Assembly (NCBI GenBank): GCA_036389455.1
Contig: DASVPW010000056.1
Span: 1-64,000, forward strand
DNA: 64,000 nucleotides
Origin: JAJKJG01 sp036389455
GTDB taxonomy: Bacteria > Pseudomonadota > Alphaproteobacteria > Rhizobiales > Beijerinckiaceae
Direction: 5' to 3'
Shown: in pieces, positions 25,205 through 33,653 of the stretch
Layout of the letters: each line of letters starts with the position of its first letter
Position numbering within the stretch: position 1 is the first letter of the stretch
Translations under genes and position numbers: made by a program
The notes under the pieces: generated by a model
Seen by the model: the letters and a program-made list of their open reading frames with translations, nothing else
What the model was told of the DNA's origin: nothing
Database searches by the model: none

Positions 25205-26566
25205 CTACTCCGCCGCCTCGCGGATTCCCGGCGCCTCGCGGGCGGCCTCGCGCAGGGGCTCGTCCTCGGGGGACGGGATGGTGCCGAGGTCGAGGGCCTC
25301 GTGCAGGCGCTCCTTGTCGAGCTCGCCCTCCCAGTTCGCGACGACGATGCAGGCGACCGCGTTGCCGATGAAGTTCGTGAGCGAGCGGCACTCGCTCATG
25401 AAGCGGTCGACGCCGAGGATGATCGCCATGCCGGCGAGCGGCACCGAGGGCAAAACCGAGAGCGTCGCGGCGAGCGTGATGAAGCCGGAGCCCGTGATGC
25501 CGGCCGCGCCCTTCGAGCTCAGCATGGCGACGAGCAGCAGCACGATCTGGTCGCCGAGCGAGAGCGGCGTGTCGGTGGCCTGCGCGATGAACAACGCCGC
25601 CATGGTCATGTAGATGTTGGTGCCGTCGAGGTTGAACGAGTACCCGGTCGGCACCACGAGCCCGACCACCGGCCGGGCGCAGCCGGCGCGCTCGAGCTTC
25701 TCCATCACGGCCGGCAGGGCCGATTCCGAGGACGAGGTGCCGAGCACCAGCAGGAGCTCGTCCTTGATGTAGCGGATGAGCCTCAGGATCGAGAAGCCGT
25801 TGGCGCGGGCGACGAGGCCGAGCACGCCGAAGATGAAGATCGCCGAGGTCAGGTAGAAGGTGCCGACGAGCCAGCCGAGCGAGACGAGCGCGCCGAGGCC
25901 GAACTTGCCGATCGTGTAGGCCATGCCGCCGAAGGCCCCGATCGGCGCCACCTTCATGATGATGTGCACGACCCCGAAGATCGCCCCCGAGACGAGGCCG
26001 ATCATGTTGGTCAGCGGGCGGCCGCGCTCGCCGGCGAGCGCGAGGCCGACGCCGAACAGCACCGAGAAGAACAGCACCTGCAGGATGTCGCCGGAGGCGA
26101 AGGCGCCGACGACCGTCGAGGGGATGATGTTGAGGAGGAAGGCCATGACGGTCTGCTCGTGCGCCTTCGTGGCGTAGCTCTGCACCGTCGCCACGTCCTT
26201 GGCGTTGAGCTGCGCGACGTCGGCGTGGAGCCCGGCGCCGGGCTGGACGAGGTTGCCGACGATCAGCCCGACGATGAGGGCGAGCGTCGAGAACGTGAGA
26301 AAGTAGGCGAGCGCCTTGAGGCCGACGCGCCCGGTCTTCTCGAGGTTCTGCACCCCGGCGATGCCGGTCACCACGGTGCAGAAGATCACCGGCGCGATGA
26401 TCATCTTGACGAGGTTGATGAAGGCCGTCGCGAGCGGCTGCATCTGCTCGCCGAGATCCGGGCGCAGGTGCCCGAGCACGATGCCGATGACGACCGCGAT
26501 CAGGACCTGGACATAGAGAACCCGGTACCAGGGCTTGCGATGCCCCCCGGCGCTCGCGACGTGCAT
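25205..26566 (-). CDS. dctA: Dicarboxylate/amino acid:cation symporter (DctA/GltP family)
   Basis: 453 residues with about eight membrane helices and the two re-entrant loops of the DAACS family. Signatures are LVVPTGYSFNLDGTNIYMTMAALFIAQ, GAAGITGSGFITLAATL and a serine-rich loop LGTSSSESALPAVMEKL. These inner-membrane transporters bring in succinate, fumarate and malate or glutamate/aspartate with protons or sodium. The start ATG follows a good GGAGG. The MDRFMSECRSLTNFIGN block favours the DctA branch, so I give that symbol. Confidence 0.92.
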   Translation of the reverse strand: MHVASAGGHRKPWYRVLYVQVLIAVVIGIVLGHLRPDLGEQMQPLATAFINLVKMIIAPVIFCTVVTGIAGVQNLEKTGRVGLKALAYFLTFSTLALIVGLIVGNLVQPGAGLHADVAQLNAKDVATVQSYATKAHEQTVMAFLLNIIPSTVVGAFASGDILQVLFFSVLFGVGLALAGERGRPLTNMIGLVSGAIFGVVHIIMKVAPIGAFGGMAYTIGKFGLGALVSLGWLVGTFYLTSAIFIFGVLGLVARANGFSILRLIRYIKDELLLVLGTSSSESALPAVMEKLERAGCARPVVGLVVPTGYSFNLDGTNIYMTMAALFIAQATDTPLSLGDQIVLLLVAMLSSKGAAGITGSGFITLAATLSVLPSVPLAGMAIILGVDRFMSECRSLTNFIGNAVACIVVANWEGELDKERLHEALDLGTIPSPEDEPLREAAREAPGIREAAE

Positions 26567-26724
26567 GGCCGTCTCCTCCAGCCGGCGCCGGGCCGTCCCG
26601 GCGCGCGCGGTCCTCAGGTCCCGACGTGCGGAGCCCGCGGGACGGACCCTTTCTCCTTCCTACTCCGGGATCGGCTTCGGGTTCCCTTGCGGAAGGTGCG
26701 CGGCAGCCCGCAGCCTGCCGTCGA

Positions 26725-26997
26725 TCACGACTCCGGGCAGGGCCGCGCCGTGAACTGCCACGACGTGTTGTTCAGGACCATGCCGCATTCGGCGACCCGC
26801 GGCCCGTCGCCGGTGCGCAGGCAGGCGGTCTCGCCGACCGCGAAGGTTTTCCCTTGCGCGCGGCAGAAGCAGGTGGCGGGATCGTGCATCTGGTACTGCG
26901 CGGGCTCAGCCCGATGGCTTGGGTCGTGCGCCGCCGACGGTGCGCCCGACGCGGCAAGGGCGAGGGCGCCCAAGAAGACGGTCAGAAGGCGCGGCAT
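26725..26997 (-). CDS. Small exported cysteine-containing protein of unknown function
   Basis: 90 residues from an ATG with GGAGG nine bases upstream. A signal peptide (LLTVFLGALALAASGAPSAAH) precedes a 66-residue mature part with five cysteines (CFC, ETAC, AEC, RPC). The fold is probably held by disulfides. The phrase FAVGETACLRTGDGPRVAECGMVLNNTSW recurs, as far as I recall, in small secreted proteins of related genomes, but no function is known. The gene is isolated, downstream of a divergent symporter gene. Confidence 0.72.
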   Translation of the reverse strand: MPRLLTVFLGALALAASGAPSAAHDPSHRAEPAQYQMHDPATCFCRAQGKTFAVGETACLRTGDGPRVAECGMVLNNTSWQFTARPCPES

Positions 26998-27059
26998 GCG
27001 ACACCTCCGGCAAGGACGGGCCCGGATGCTCTGCCTCGCCGCGCCCGGCGTCAACCGGC

Positions 27060-27093
27060 AAAAAACTGCCGCCGGACGGGCGTCCGGCGGCAG
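27060..27093 (-). terminator. Strong rho-independent terminator (minus strand)
   Basis: A perfect 13-bp stem (CTGCCGCCGGACG with its complement) closes on a two-base loop and is followed on the minus strand by six T. It lies about 50 bases after the stop of the 33-residue membrane protein gene at 27142-27243. A second hairpin (7 bp, CCGGACC/GGTCCGG) lies between them. Confidence 0.85.
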
Positions 27094-27141
27094 GATTTCT
27101 TCAGGAACGCTGGCCGGACCGCTCCGCCGGTCCGGAGAAAA

Positions 27142-27243
27142 CTAGAAGATGCCCACCACGATCAAGCCGACGAAGACGAGCGCGACGCAGATCGCCGCGA
27201 TGTTCGCCTTCGAGGCGAAGTCCGACCGCAAGCCCAGGCCCAT
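27142..27243 (-). CDS. 33-residue single-helix membrane protein
   Basis: ATG at 27243 to TAG at 27142. The protein reads MGLGLRSDFASKANI, then a single hydrophobic helix (AAICVALVFVGLIVVGIF) to the C-terminus. A strong purine-rich ribosome site (GGGAGGGGGTGA) directly precedes the ATG, and an excellent terminator follows the gene. The charged start and helix at the very end suggest a tail-anchored small protein. The size, signals and clean boundaries support a real gene that would usually be missed. The function is unknown. Confidence 0.72.
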   Translation of the reverse strand: MGLGLRSDFASKANIAAICVALVFVGLIVVGIF

Positions 27244-27359
27244 TCACCCCCTCCCACCTTGGACCGAGCGAAAGGCTAGCAGAGCCTTTGGACGGCGGGA
27301 AGCGGGGCCCATGGCGGCCGCACGCGGCGGTGGACAACTGTGGCGCTGCGGGCGCACCC

Positions 27360-28601
27360 CTACGACGACGCGAGCGCCTCTTCCACGAACCGCGCCGTCG
27401 CGAGCGCCTGCGCGTCGCGGCCGAACGGCGCGATCACTTGGACGCCGACCGGCAGTCCCGCCGCAGCGATGATCGTCGGGACGGCGACGCACGGCACGCC
27501 CAGAAGAGTCCACAGGCGGTTGAAGCGGGCGTTGCCGGTGGCGGCGAGAGTCGCGGGCGCCGGCCCCGGGGCCGAGAAGGTGAGGAGCACGTCGATCTCC
27601 GCGAAGACCTCGTCGAGGGCCCCGCGCGCCCGGTGCGCCGTGCCGCGGGCGGCGTCGTAGGCGGCCGGGTCGATCGCCTGCGCCTCGTCGAGGAGCCGGC
27701 GCAGGTTGACCGGGATGCGGTCGCGGTGGTTCGCGTACTCCCAGGCAAGCGCCTGCCTCGCCTCGTAGTCCTGGAGCGTCGGATGGGCGGCCCAGGCCTC
27801 GCCGAGGATCGCGGGCAGCTCCATCCGCCGCACCCGCGCGCCGGCCGCCTCGGCGGCCTTCGCGGCCCGCTCCAGGGCCTCGTGGCTCTCGGGCTCGGGC
27901 GCGCCGGCGAAGTCCTGGGTCACGACGCCGATCCGCGGCGCCGGCGGGCTCCCGTCGAGGCGCAGATCCGCCCGCCCGGTCACGGCCGCGAGGGCGTAGG
28001 CCACGTCGGACACGGTCGCGGCGAAGAGCCCGACCGTGTCGAGGGCCCACGAGAAGGTCTTCACGCCGACCGACGGGACGAGCCGGTAAGACGGCTTCAC
28101 CGCCGCGACGCCGCAGTAGGAGGCGGGCCGGATGATCGAGCCGCCGGTCTGGGTGCCGAGCGCGAGCGGCACCATGCCGGCCGCGACCGCCGCCGCCGAG
28201 CCCGAGGACGATCCGCCGGGCGTGTGGCCGGGATTGCGCGGGTTCTTCGTCGGCGTCGGGTCGAGATGGGCGAAGGCGGTCGTCGCGGTCTTGCCGATCG
28301 GCGTCGCGCCGGCGCGTCTCAGCGCCGTCACGACCGGCGCGTCCGCCTTCGGGCGCCAGCCGGCGTAGATCTCGGAGCCCATCTCGGTCGGCATGTCGGC
28401 GGTGTCGATGATGTCCTTGACCCCGACCGCGACGCCGCGGAGCGGCCCCTCGCCGCCGGCCCGCGCCGTCGCGTCGACGTGCACGAAGGCGCGGATCTCG
28501 TCGTCCGCCCGCCCGATCGCCTCGTGCGCCGCGCGGATCGCGTCCTGAGGGGTGGTCTCGCCGGCATCGATGCGGGCGAGGATGTCCAAGAGGGAGATCA
28601 T
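27360..28601 (-). CDS. Amidase signature family enzyme
   Basis: 413 residues from the ATG at 28601. The catalytic triad is visible: the lysine in VGVKDIIDT near residue 62, the cis-serine in GTQTGGSIIRPAS near residue 150 and the nucleophile region GGSSSGSAAAVAAG near residue 125. The substrate may be an amide such as an indoleacetamide or a carbamoyl compound; the family is too broad to choose. At about 413 residues it is slightly short for a GatA (about 480), and no gatB or gatC is near, so it is not a tRNA amidotransferase. Confidence 0.9.
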   Translation of the reverse strand: MISLLDILARIDAGETTPQDAIRAAHEAIGRADDEIRAFVHVDATARAGGEGPLRGVAVGVKDIIDTADMPTEMGSEIYAGWRPKADAPVVTALRRAGATPIGKTATTAFAHLDPTPTKNPRNPGHTPGGSSSGSAAAVAAGMVPLALGTQTGGSIIRPASYCGVAAVKPSYRLVPSVGVKTFSWALDTVGLFAATVSDVAYALAAVTGRADLRLDGSPPAPRIGVVTQDFAGAPEPESHEALERAAKAAEAAGARVRRMELPAILGEAWAAHPTLQDYEARQALAWEYANHRDRIPVNLRRLLDEAQAIDPAAYDAARGTAHRARGALDEVFAEIDVLLTFSAPGPAPATLAATGNARFNRLWTLLGVPCVAVPTIIAAAGLPVGVQVIAPFGRDAQALATARFVEEALASS

Positions 28602-28737
28602 GGCGGCTCCGGGCTGAGCCCTGCCTCCTAGCACAGCTTGGCGCCGGCGGAAGAGCCGCCGTCTGCTTCGATTCGAGCCAACGCCCCCGGGAAGGGGTTG
28701 ACGCGGCCTTTACCCCGCGGCTCGCATTTTAGCGGCC

Positions 28738-29718
28738 ATGCGGCGTGGCACAGTTGCGTACACGGCCCTGGCGCTCGTCGGATTCGGGCTCGCCGGGTGC
28801 GGCCTCTATCGCTTCGAGCAGCGCGCGGCCTGGCGCAACGAGGCCGAGGCCGCGTGCATCTCCCAGAAGCTCGTGCAGCCGACGGCCTACATGTCCCGCA
28901 TGTCGGCGATCGACGGCCCCGGCGCCTGCGGCATGAATTATCCCTTCAAGGTCGCGGCCTTCGCGGGCGGCTCGGTCGGGCTCACCTCCAACGTGACGCT
29001 CGCCTGCCCGATCATCCCGACGATCGACGCCTGGCTCGCCGAGGTGGTGCAGCCGGCGGCCGCGCTCTATTTCGGCTCCGCCGTGGCCGAGGTCCGCTCC
29101 GGCTCGTACTCGTGCCGCTCGCGCAACGGCCAGCGCGGGGCGAAGCTCTCCGAGCACGCCTTCGGCAACGCCCTCGACGTCATGGCCTTCCGCTTCGCCG
29201 ACGGGCGCGAGCTCGCGGTGCAGAAGGGCTGGCGCGGTCTTCAAGAGGAGCAGGAGTTCCTGCGCGAGGTCTTCACGGGAGCATGCAACTACTTCACGAC
29301 GGTGCTCGGCCCCGGCGCCGATGCCTTCCACTACGACCACTTCCACCTCGACCTCGCCCGCCACGACCCCCGCGGCGAGCGGCACGTGTGCAAGCCGGTC
29401 CTGAAGTTCACGCCCCGCCTCGGCGCCGACGGCGCGCAGGGCTCGCCGCCCGCGCGGCGGCAGTGGCAGCCGGCCGAGCCCGCGCCGCTCGACATGGAGG
29501 AGGACGACGACCCCTTCGCGGTCTCGTCGAAGCCCACGCCGCGGCAGGCCTACTCCTCGGCGGCGCCGGCGCACGCCTCCATGCCGCCGAGGCAGGCCCC
29601 GCCCGTCTATCCGCCGCAGACCTCGACCGAGCCGCCCTACGCGCCTCGGACGGCGGGCCCGCCCCGCGAGCCCATGGTGCTGCAGCCGCAACTGTGGACC
29701 GGAAGCACCATCTATTGA
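28738..29718 (+). CDS. Extensin-like C-terminal domain lipoprotein
   Basis: 326 residues. The lipobox LAGC near residue 20 marks it as a lipoprotein. The extensin-like domain (about 40-225) has LSEHAFGNALDVMAF and DAFHYDHFHLD, which resemble the zinc-binding SxHxxGxAxD and final histidine pattern of M15-type peptidases. A peptidoglycan-cleaving or -binding role is therefore plausible, though unproven. The C-terminal 100 residues are Pro-rich and disordered (PPRQAPPVYPPQTSTEPP), perhaps spanning the wall. It stands alone with 80 bases to the next gene. Confidence 0.88.
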   Translation: MRRGTVAYTALALVGFGLAGCGLYRFEQRAAWRNEAEAACISQKLVQPTAYMSRMSAIDGPGACGMNYPFKVAAFAGGSVGLTSNVTLACPIIPTIDAWLAEVVQPAAALYFGSAVAEVRSGSYSCRSRNGQRGAKLSEHAFGNALDVMAFRFADGRELAVQKGWRGLQEEQEFLREVFTGACNYFTTVLGPGADAFHYDHFHLDLARHDPRGERHVCKPVLKFTPRLGADGAQGSPPARRQWQPAEPAPLDMEEDDDPFAVSSKPTPRQAYSSAAPAHASMPPRQAPPVYPPQTSTEPPYAPRTAGPPREPMVLQPQLWTGSTIY

Positions 29719-29799
29719 GTGTTTTCCGACCGCCGCCCGCGCTCGCTTGACCGCGCCGGCCGGGCTTTGCATGGTCCCTTAAGACTTGGGGAACTCGAC

Positions 29800-30243
29800 A
29801 TGCGGGCGGCTCTTCTCATCCTCGGCGCGGTGATCGCGGCCTCGCCCGCCGCGGCCCTGACCGGGCGCAACGAGGTCGTCCCGGCGGAGCGGCGCGTCCT
29901 GCCCTACGACGCCAACATCCCGGGCTGCGGCGACCAGTGGGTGCTGGCCAAGGTCGCCCAGCAGTTCGCCGAGAAGGAGGCGAAGTTCTGGAACTCGAGC
30001 CTCCAGATCGTCGAGTACGAGGAGATCCGCCGCATCGCCTGGCGCCCCTGGGGGCTCGACTACATCCCGCGCCGGTTCTGCACCGCCAAAGCCTGGCTCT
30101 CCGACGGCGTGCGCCGCCGCGTCGACTACTCGGTGCGCGAGGACCTCGGCATCATCGGCGCAACCTGGGGCATCGAGTTCTGCGTCCACGGCCTCGACCG
30201 CAACTGGGCCTACAACCCGGCCTGCAAGATGGCGCGCCCCTAG
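29800..30243 (+). CDS. Conserved exported protein of unknown function
   Basis: 147 residues with a signal peptide (ALLILGAVIAASPAAA). The mature part has NIPGCGDQWVLAKVAQQFAEKEAKFWNS near residue 45, RPWGLDYIPRRFCTAKAWL and IEFCVHGLDRNWAYNPACKM with three C-terminal cysteines. It is rich in tryptophan and aromatic residues and looks like a periplasmic binding or stabilising protein. I recognise the type from related genomes but not a function. The ATG at 29800 begins the signal peptide. Confidence 0.78.
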   Translation: MRAALLILGAVIAASPAAALTGRNEVVPAERRVLPYDANIPGCGDQWVLAKVAQQFAEKEAKFWNSSLQIVEYEEIRRIAWRPWGLDYIPRRFCTAKAWLSDGVRRRVDYSVREDLGIIGATWGIEFCVHGLDRNWAYNPACKMARP

Positions 30244-30268
30244 GCGCGCTCCGCGCGCCTCTCAATCC

Positions 30269-31120
30269 GTGAACTACCGCCACGCCTTCCACGCCGGCAA
30301 CTTCGCCGACGTGATGAAGCACGTTGTTCTCGTGCGCATCCTGGTCCACCTGCGGCGCAAGGAGACGCCGTTCCGCGCCGTCGACACCCATGCCGGGACC
30401 GGGCTCTACGACCTCTCGGGCGACGAGGCGGAACGCACCGGCGAGTGGCGGGGCGGCGTCGGCCGGCTCGACGCGCCGTTCGAGCCGGAGGTCGAGGACC
30501 TGATCGCGCCCTATCGCGCGGTCCTCGGCGCCGTCCGGGCGCGGCACGGGAACGCCTATCCGGGCTCGCCGACGGTCGTCCGCGAGCTGTTGCGTCCGCA
30601 GGACCGGGCCGTCTTCGTCGAGCTGCACCCGGACGACGGAGCCATCCTCGACCGGCGCTTCCGGCGCGATCCCGTCGCGAAGGTGCTCCGCCTCGACGGC
30701 TGGACGGCGCTTCATGCCCTCATCCCGCCGAAGGAGCGGCGCGGCGTCGTGCTCGTCGACCCGCCTTATGAGGCGCCGGGCGAGCTTTCGCGCCTTGCCC
30801 GGGAGATCGCGAAGGCGTCGAGGAAATGGCCGACCGGCATCTTCGTCGGCTGGTATCCGATCAAGGACCCTGCGGACGTGGACGGCCCGGCCACGACCCT
30901 GGCCGCCGCCGCGCCCGGGGGCCTGCGCCTGGAGCTGATGATCGATTCCCCTGGCGACCCCGACCGCCTCAACGGCTGCGGCCTGTTCGTCGTGAACCCG
31001 CCCTGGACGGTGCAGGCCGAGGCCGAAGCCATCCTGCCGGCGCTTGCCGGGCGCTTCGCCCGGGAGAGCTACGGCGCCTTCCGCTGCGAGACCCTGGGAG
31101 GCGTGGCCCTAGGCCATTGA
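30269..31120 (+). CDS. rlmJ: 23S rRNA (adenine(2030)-N6)-methyltransferase
   Basis: 283 residues from a GTG giving MNYRHAFHAGNFADVMKHVVL, the very conserved opening of RlmJ. The AdoMet-binding motif is in DTHAGTGLYDLSG near residue 38 and the catalytic DPPY motif is in VVLVDPPYEAPGE near residue 165, as expected of N6-adenine methylases. It modifies A2030 of 23S rRNA before ribosome assembly. The insertion FVELHPDDGAILDRRF is also family-typical. It is followed by a GST gene 48 bases downstream. Confidence 0.95.
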   Translation: MNYRHAFHAGNFADVMKHVVLVRILVHLRRKETPFRAVDTHAGTGLYDLSGDEAERTGEWRGGVGRLDAPFEPEVEDLIAPYRAVLGAVRARHGNAYPGSPTVVRELLRPQDRAVFVELHPDDGAILDRRFRRDPVAKVLRLDGWTALHALIPPKERRGVVLVDPPYEAPGELSRLAREIAKASRKWPTGIFVGWYPIKDPADVDGPATTLAAAAPGGLRLELMIDSPGDPDRLNGCGLFVVNPPWTVQAEAEAILPALAGRFARESYGAFRCETLGGVALGH

Positions 31121-31168
31121 TTCGGCGCGGCCGGAATGACAAAGGTCCGGCGCCACAAGGGAGGAACC

Positions 31169-31777
31169 ATGCTGATCCTGCGCTCGTCCGGGGCTTCGCC
31201 CTTCGTCCGCAAGGTCCGGATCGCCGCCGACATCCTCGGCTTCACCGACCGGATCGAGGTCGTCGAGGCCGACACCATGAACCCGGCCCCGGACCTCCTC
31301 GGGCAGAACCCGCTCGGCAAGATCCCGGCGCTCGTCATCGAGAACGGCGAGACGCTGTACGATTCCCGCGTCATCCTCGAATACCTCGACGCGCTCGCCG
31401 GCGGGGGCAGGATCATCCCGCCGGGGTGGAGCCGCTTTCCGGCCCTGCGGATGCAGGCGCTCGCCGACGGCATCATGGATGCCGGCGTGCTGCAGATGTA
31501 CGAGATCCGCTGGCGGCCCGAGGAGCACCGCGTGCAGAAGTGGGTCGAGCACCAGAAAGGCAAGGTCGCCCGCGCCTTGGCCGAGGCCGAAGGCTCGCTC
31601 GGGACAACGCCGGCGCTGCCGATCCACGTCGGTCACATCGCGCTCGCCTGCGCGCTCGGCTACCTCGACCTGCGCTTCGAGGGCAAGTGGCGAAAGGACC
31701 ACCCGCGGCTCGGCGCCTGGCTGGAGGATTTTTCAAGCCGCGTGCCGTCCTTCGAGGCGACCCGGCTCAAGGGCTGA
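31169..31777 (+). CDS. Glutathione S-transferase family protein
   Basis: 202 residues from the ATG at 31169, which follows GGGAGG. The thioredoxin-like N-terminal domain begins MLILRSSGASPFVRKVRIAADIL, where the serine of SPFVRKVR is the probable glutathione-activating residue; NPLGKIPALVIENGE and LYDSRVILEYLDAL complete the glutathione site. A helical C-terminal domain follows. Substrates are unknown. An upstream in-frame ATG at 31136 would add 11 residues that look non-conserved. Confidence 0.9.
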   Translation: MLILRSSGASPFVRKVRIAADILGFTDRIEVVEADTMNPAPDLLGQNPLGKIPALVIENGETLYDSRVILEYLDALAGGGRIIPPGWSRFPALRMQALADGIMDAGVLQMYEIRWRPEEHRVQKWVEHQKGKVARALAEAEGSLGTTPALPIHVGHIALACALGYLDLRFEGKWRKDHPRLGAWLEDFSSRVPSFEATRLKG

Positions 31778-31782
31778 CCCCT

Positions 31783-32565
31783 TCAAGGCGCGATCGCGAT
31801 CGCCGAGATCAGGCGACCGTAGTCGATCTCGCCGCGGTGGGTCGTGCGGCGATAGCTGAAGAAGCGCTCTTCGTCCGAGTAGGTGCAGAGGGCGAGGTCC
31901 GCGGCCTCGCCGACCCCCGCCGCCTCGAGCCGCGCGACGATGTAGGCGGGGAGGTCGAACAGCGAATGGCCGTCGCGGGCGCTCGGGCGGAAGAAGCGCG
32001 CGTTGCCTGCGTCCCGCTCCATGAACTGCGCCATGAACTCCGGCCCGACCTCGTAGGCAGCGGGGCCGATGGTCGGCCCAAGCACCGCAACCGTCTGTGC
32101 CCGGCGCGCCCCTAAGCCCTCCATGGCCGCAAGAGTCGCCTCGAGGATGCCGGTGAGCGCGCCGCGCCAGCCTGCGTGACAGGCGCCGACGACTTTCGCC
32201 TGCGGGTCGGCGAAGAGCACGGGGCCGCAATCCGCCGTCGTGATCGCGAGCGCGAGGCCGGGACGGTCCGTGACCATGCCGTCGGCGCGGGGGCGGGGAC
32301 CGGCCGGGAAGGGTTTTTCCACGACGATCGGGTCCGGCGAGTGGACCTGGTGCACGCTGACCAGCGCGTCCGCCGGGACACCGAGCGCTCCGGCCATGCG
32401 CCGCCGGTTCTCCCGCACCCGCTCCGGATCGTCGGAGGAGCCGAGCCCGCCGTTGAGGGACGCATAAAGCCCCTCGGACACGCCGCCCTGCCGCGTGAAG
32501 AAGGCGTGGCGCACGCCCGCATGCGAGCTCAGCTCCGGGGCTTCGATGAACGGGCCGGGGGTCAT
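31783..32565 (-). CDS. pgeF: Peptidoglycan editing factor PgeF (laccase-domain family)
   Basis: 260 residues. Family landmarks are the FFTRQGGVSEGLYASLN opening near residue 22, QVHSPD near 78, TADCGPVLFADP and CHAGWRGALTGILEATL near 133, with the conserved Cys and His residues that bind zinc, and FDLPAYIVARLEAAGV later. PgeF removes wrongly incorporated L-serine from peptidoglycan precursors; older names are YfiH or multicopper polyphenol oxidase. Its ATG overlaps the stop of the upstream methyltransferase, forming an lgt-midA-pgeF operon. Confidence 0.93.
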   Translation of the reverse strand: MTPGPFIEAPELSSHAGVRHAFFTRQGGVSEGLYASLNGGLGSSDDPERVRENRRRMAGALGVPADALVSVHQVHSPDPIVVEKPFPAGPRPRADGMVTDRPGLALAITTADCGPVLFADPQAKVVGACHAGWRGALTGILEATLAAMEGLGARRAQTVAVLGPTIGPAAYEVGPEFMAQFMERDAGNARFFRPSARDGHSLFDLPAYIVARLEAAGVGEAADLALCTYSDEERFFSYRRTTHRGEIDYGRLISAIAIAP

Positions 32566-33653
32566 GAAGAAGCCTGTGGGGCGGGAAAGCCGGGCGGCGG
32601 GGAGAGAGCGGGATCGGCGAAACAGATCGCCTTGAACAGCTTGCCCATGCCGCCCTCGCCGGCGCCGGTCAAGCGGGCGAGCGCGTCGTCGACGGCTTGC
32701 GCCTGCTCCGGCGTCGTCCGCCGCTTCAGCACGGCGGCGCGGGTTTCGATGCCGAGCGCGCGCAGGAACGCGCCCTGCGCCACGGGGCCGTGCACTGCGG
32801 CGCCGGCCGCCGCCGCGGCGCGGGCGAGCTTCGCAAAGTCCACGTGGACCGTGAGGTCGGCCTCGCCGGGCTCCGCGAGCGGGTCGGCGTAGGCGTGGCG
32901 GCGCACGGCCTGGAGCGTGTCGCCGAAGGCCGGGCCCTCGTAGCCGTAGTCGACGACGAGCGCCGCGCCGCCGTGCCGCGCGACACGGATCGCGAGTTCA
33001 CGGGTAAGATCGAGAGCGGCTGCGGGCCATTCCAAGACGTCGCCGGGGCGGTCGCCTTCGGGAAGGCCCGACCTCGGCTCCGGCGCGAGTCCGAAGGCGA
33101 GTCCGCCGTCATCGCCCAAGCCCACGAGCCGTTCGCACCAGCCCCGTTCGGTGCGCTGAAACTGGCGTACCGGCAAGGCGTCGAAGAACTCGTTCGCGAC
33201 GAGGACCGCGGGACCGTCCGGCACGTCGGAGAGCCGCTCGTGCCAGGCGACCGGGGCCGCGGCGCCGGCGAGCGTCGCGCGCTGGATGTCCCGCAGCGCC
33301 GGGCTCGTCTCGACGAGGTGGACTTGGGCAGCCCCGATGAAGCCCGGATTCACCCGGGCGGCGCGCAAAAGGTCCTGCATCAAGGTCCCGCGCCCGGGAC
33401 CGAGCTCGATCAGCCGCAAGAGGCCGGGCCGCGCCATGAGCCCCCAGGTCTCGACCGTCCACAGCCCGATCAGCTCCCCGAACATCTGGCTGATCTCGGG
33501 AGCGGTGGTGAAGTCGCCTGCGGTCCCGAAGGGATCGCGAGTCGTGTAGTAGCCGTGGACCGGGTGGCCAAGGCAGAGCGCCATGTAGCGCTCGACCGTG
33601 ATCGGCCCCTCCGCCGCGATGATCCGGCGGAGGTCTTCCCCGAGAGGCGTCAC
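32562..33653 (-). CDS. Class I SAM methyltransferase (MidA/NDUFAF7-like, DUF185)
   Basis: 363 residues from a GTG that overlaps the lgt stop. Landmarks are ITVERYMALCLGHPVHGYYTTRDPFG near residue 18, then TTAPEISQMFGELIGLW, ELGPGRGTLMQDLLRAAR (the AdoMet-binding glycine motif) and LVANEFFDALPVRQF. In mitochondria the relative NDUFAF7 dimethylates an arginine of complex I subunit NDUFS2. The bacterial role is presumed similar but not proven. It is the middle gene of the lgt-midA-pgeF operon. Confidence 0.92.
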   Translation of the reverse strand: MTPLGEDLRRIIAAEGPITVERYMALCLGHPVHGYYTTRDPFGTAGDFTTAPEISQMFGELIGLWTVETWGLMARPGLLRLIELGPGRGTLMQDLLRAARVNPGFIGAAQVHLVETSPALRDIQRATLAGAAAPVAWHERLSDVPDGPAVLVANEFFDALPVRQFQRTERGWCERLVGLGDDGGLAFGLAPEPRSGLPEGDRPGDVLEWPAAALDLTRELAIRVARHGGAALVVDYGYEGPAFGDTLQAVRRHAYADPLAEPGEADLTVHVDFAKLARAAAAAGAAVHGPVAQGAFLRALGIETRAAVLKRRTTPEQAQAVDDALARLTGAGEGGMGKLFKAICFADPALSPPPGFPAPQASS

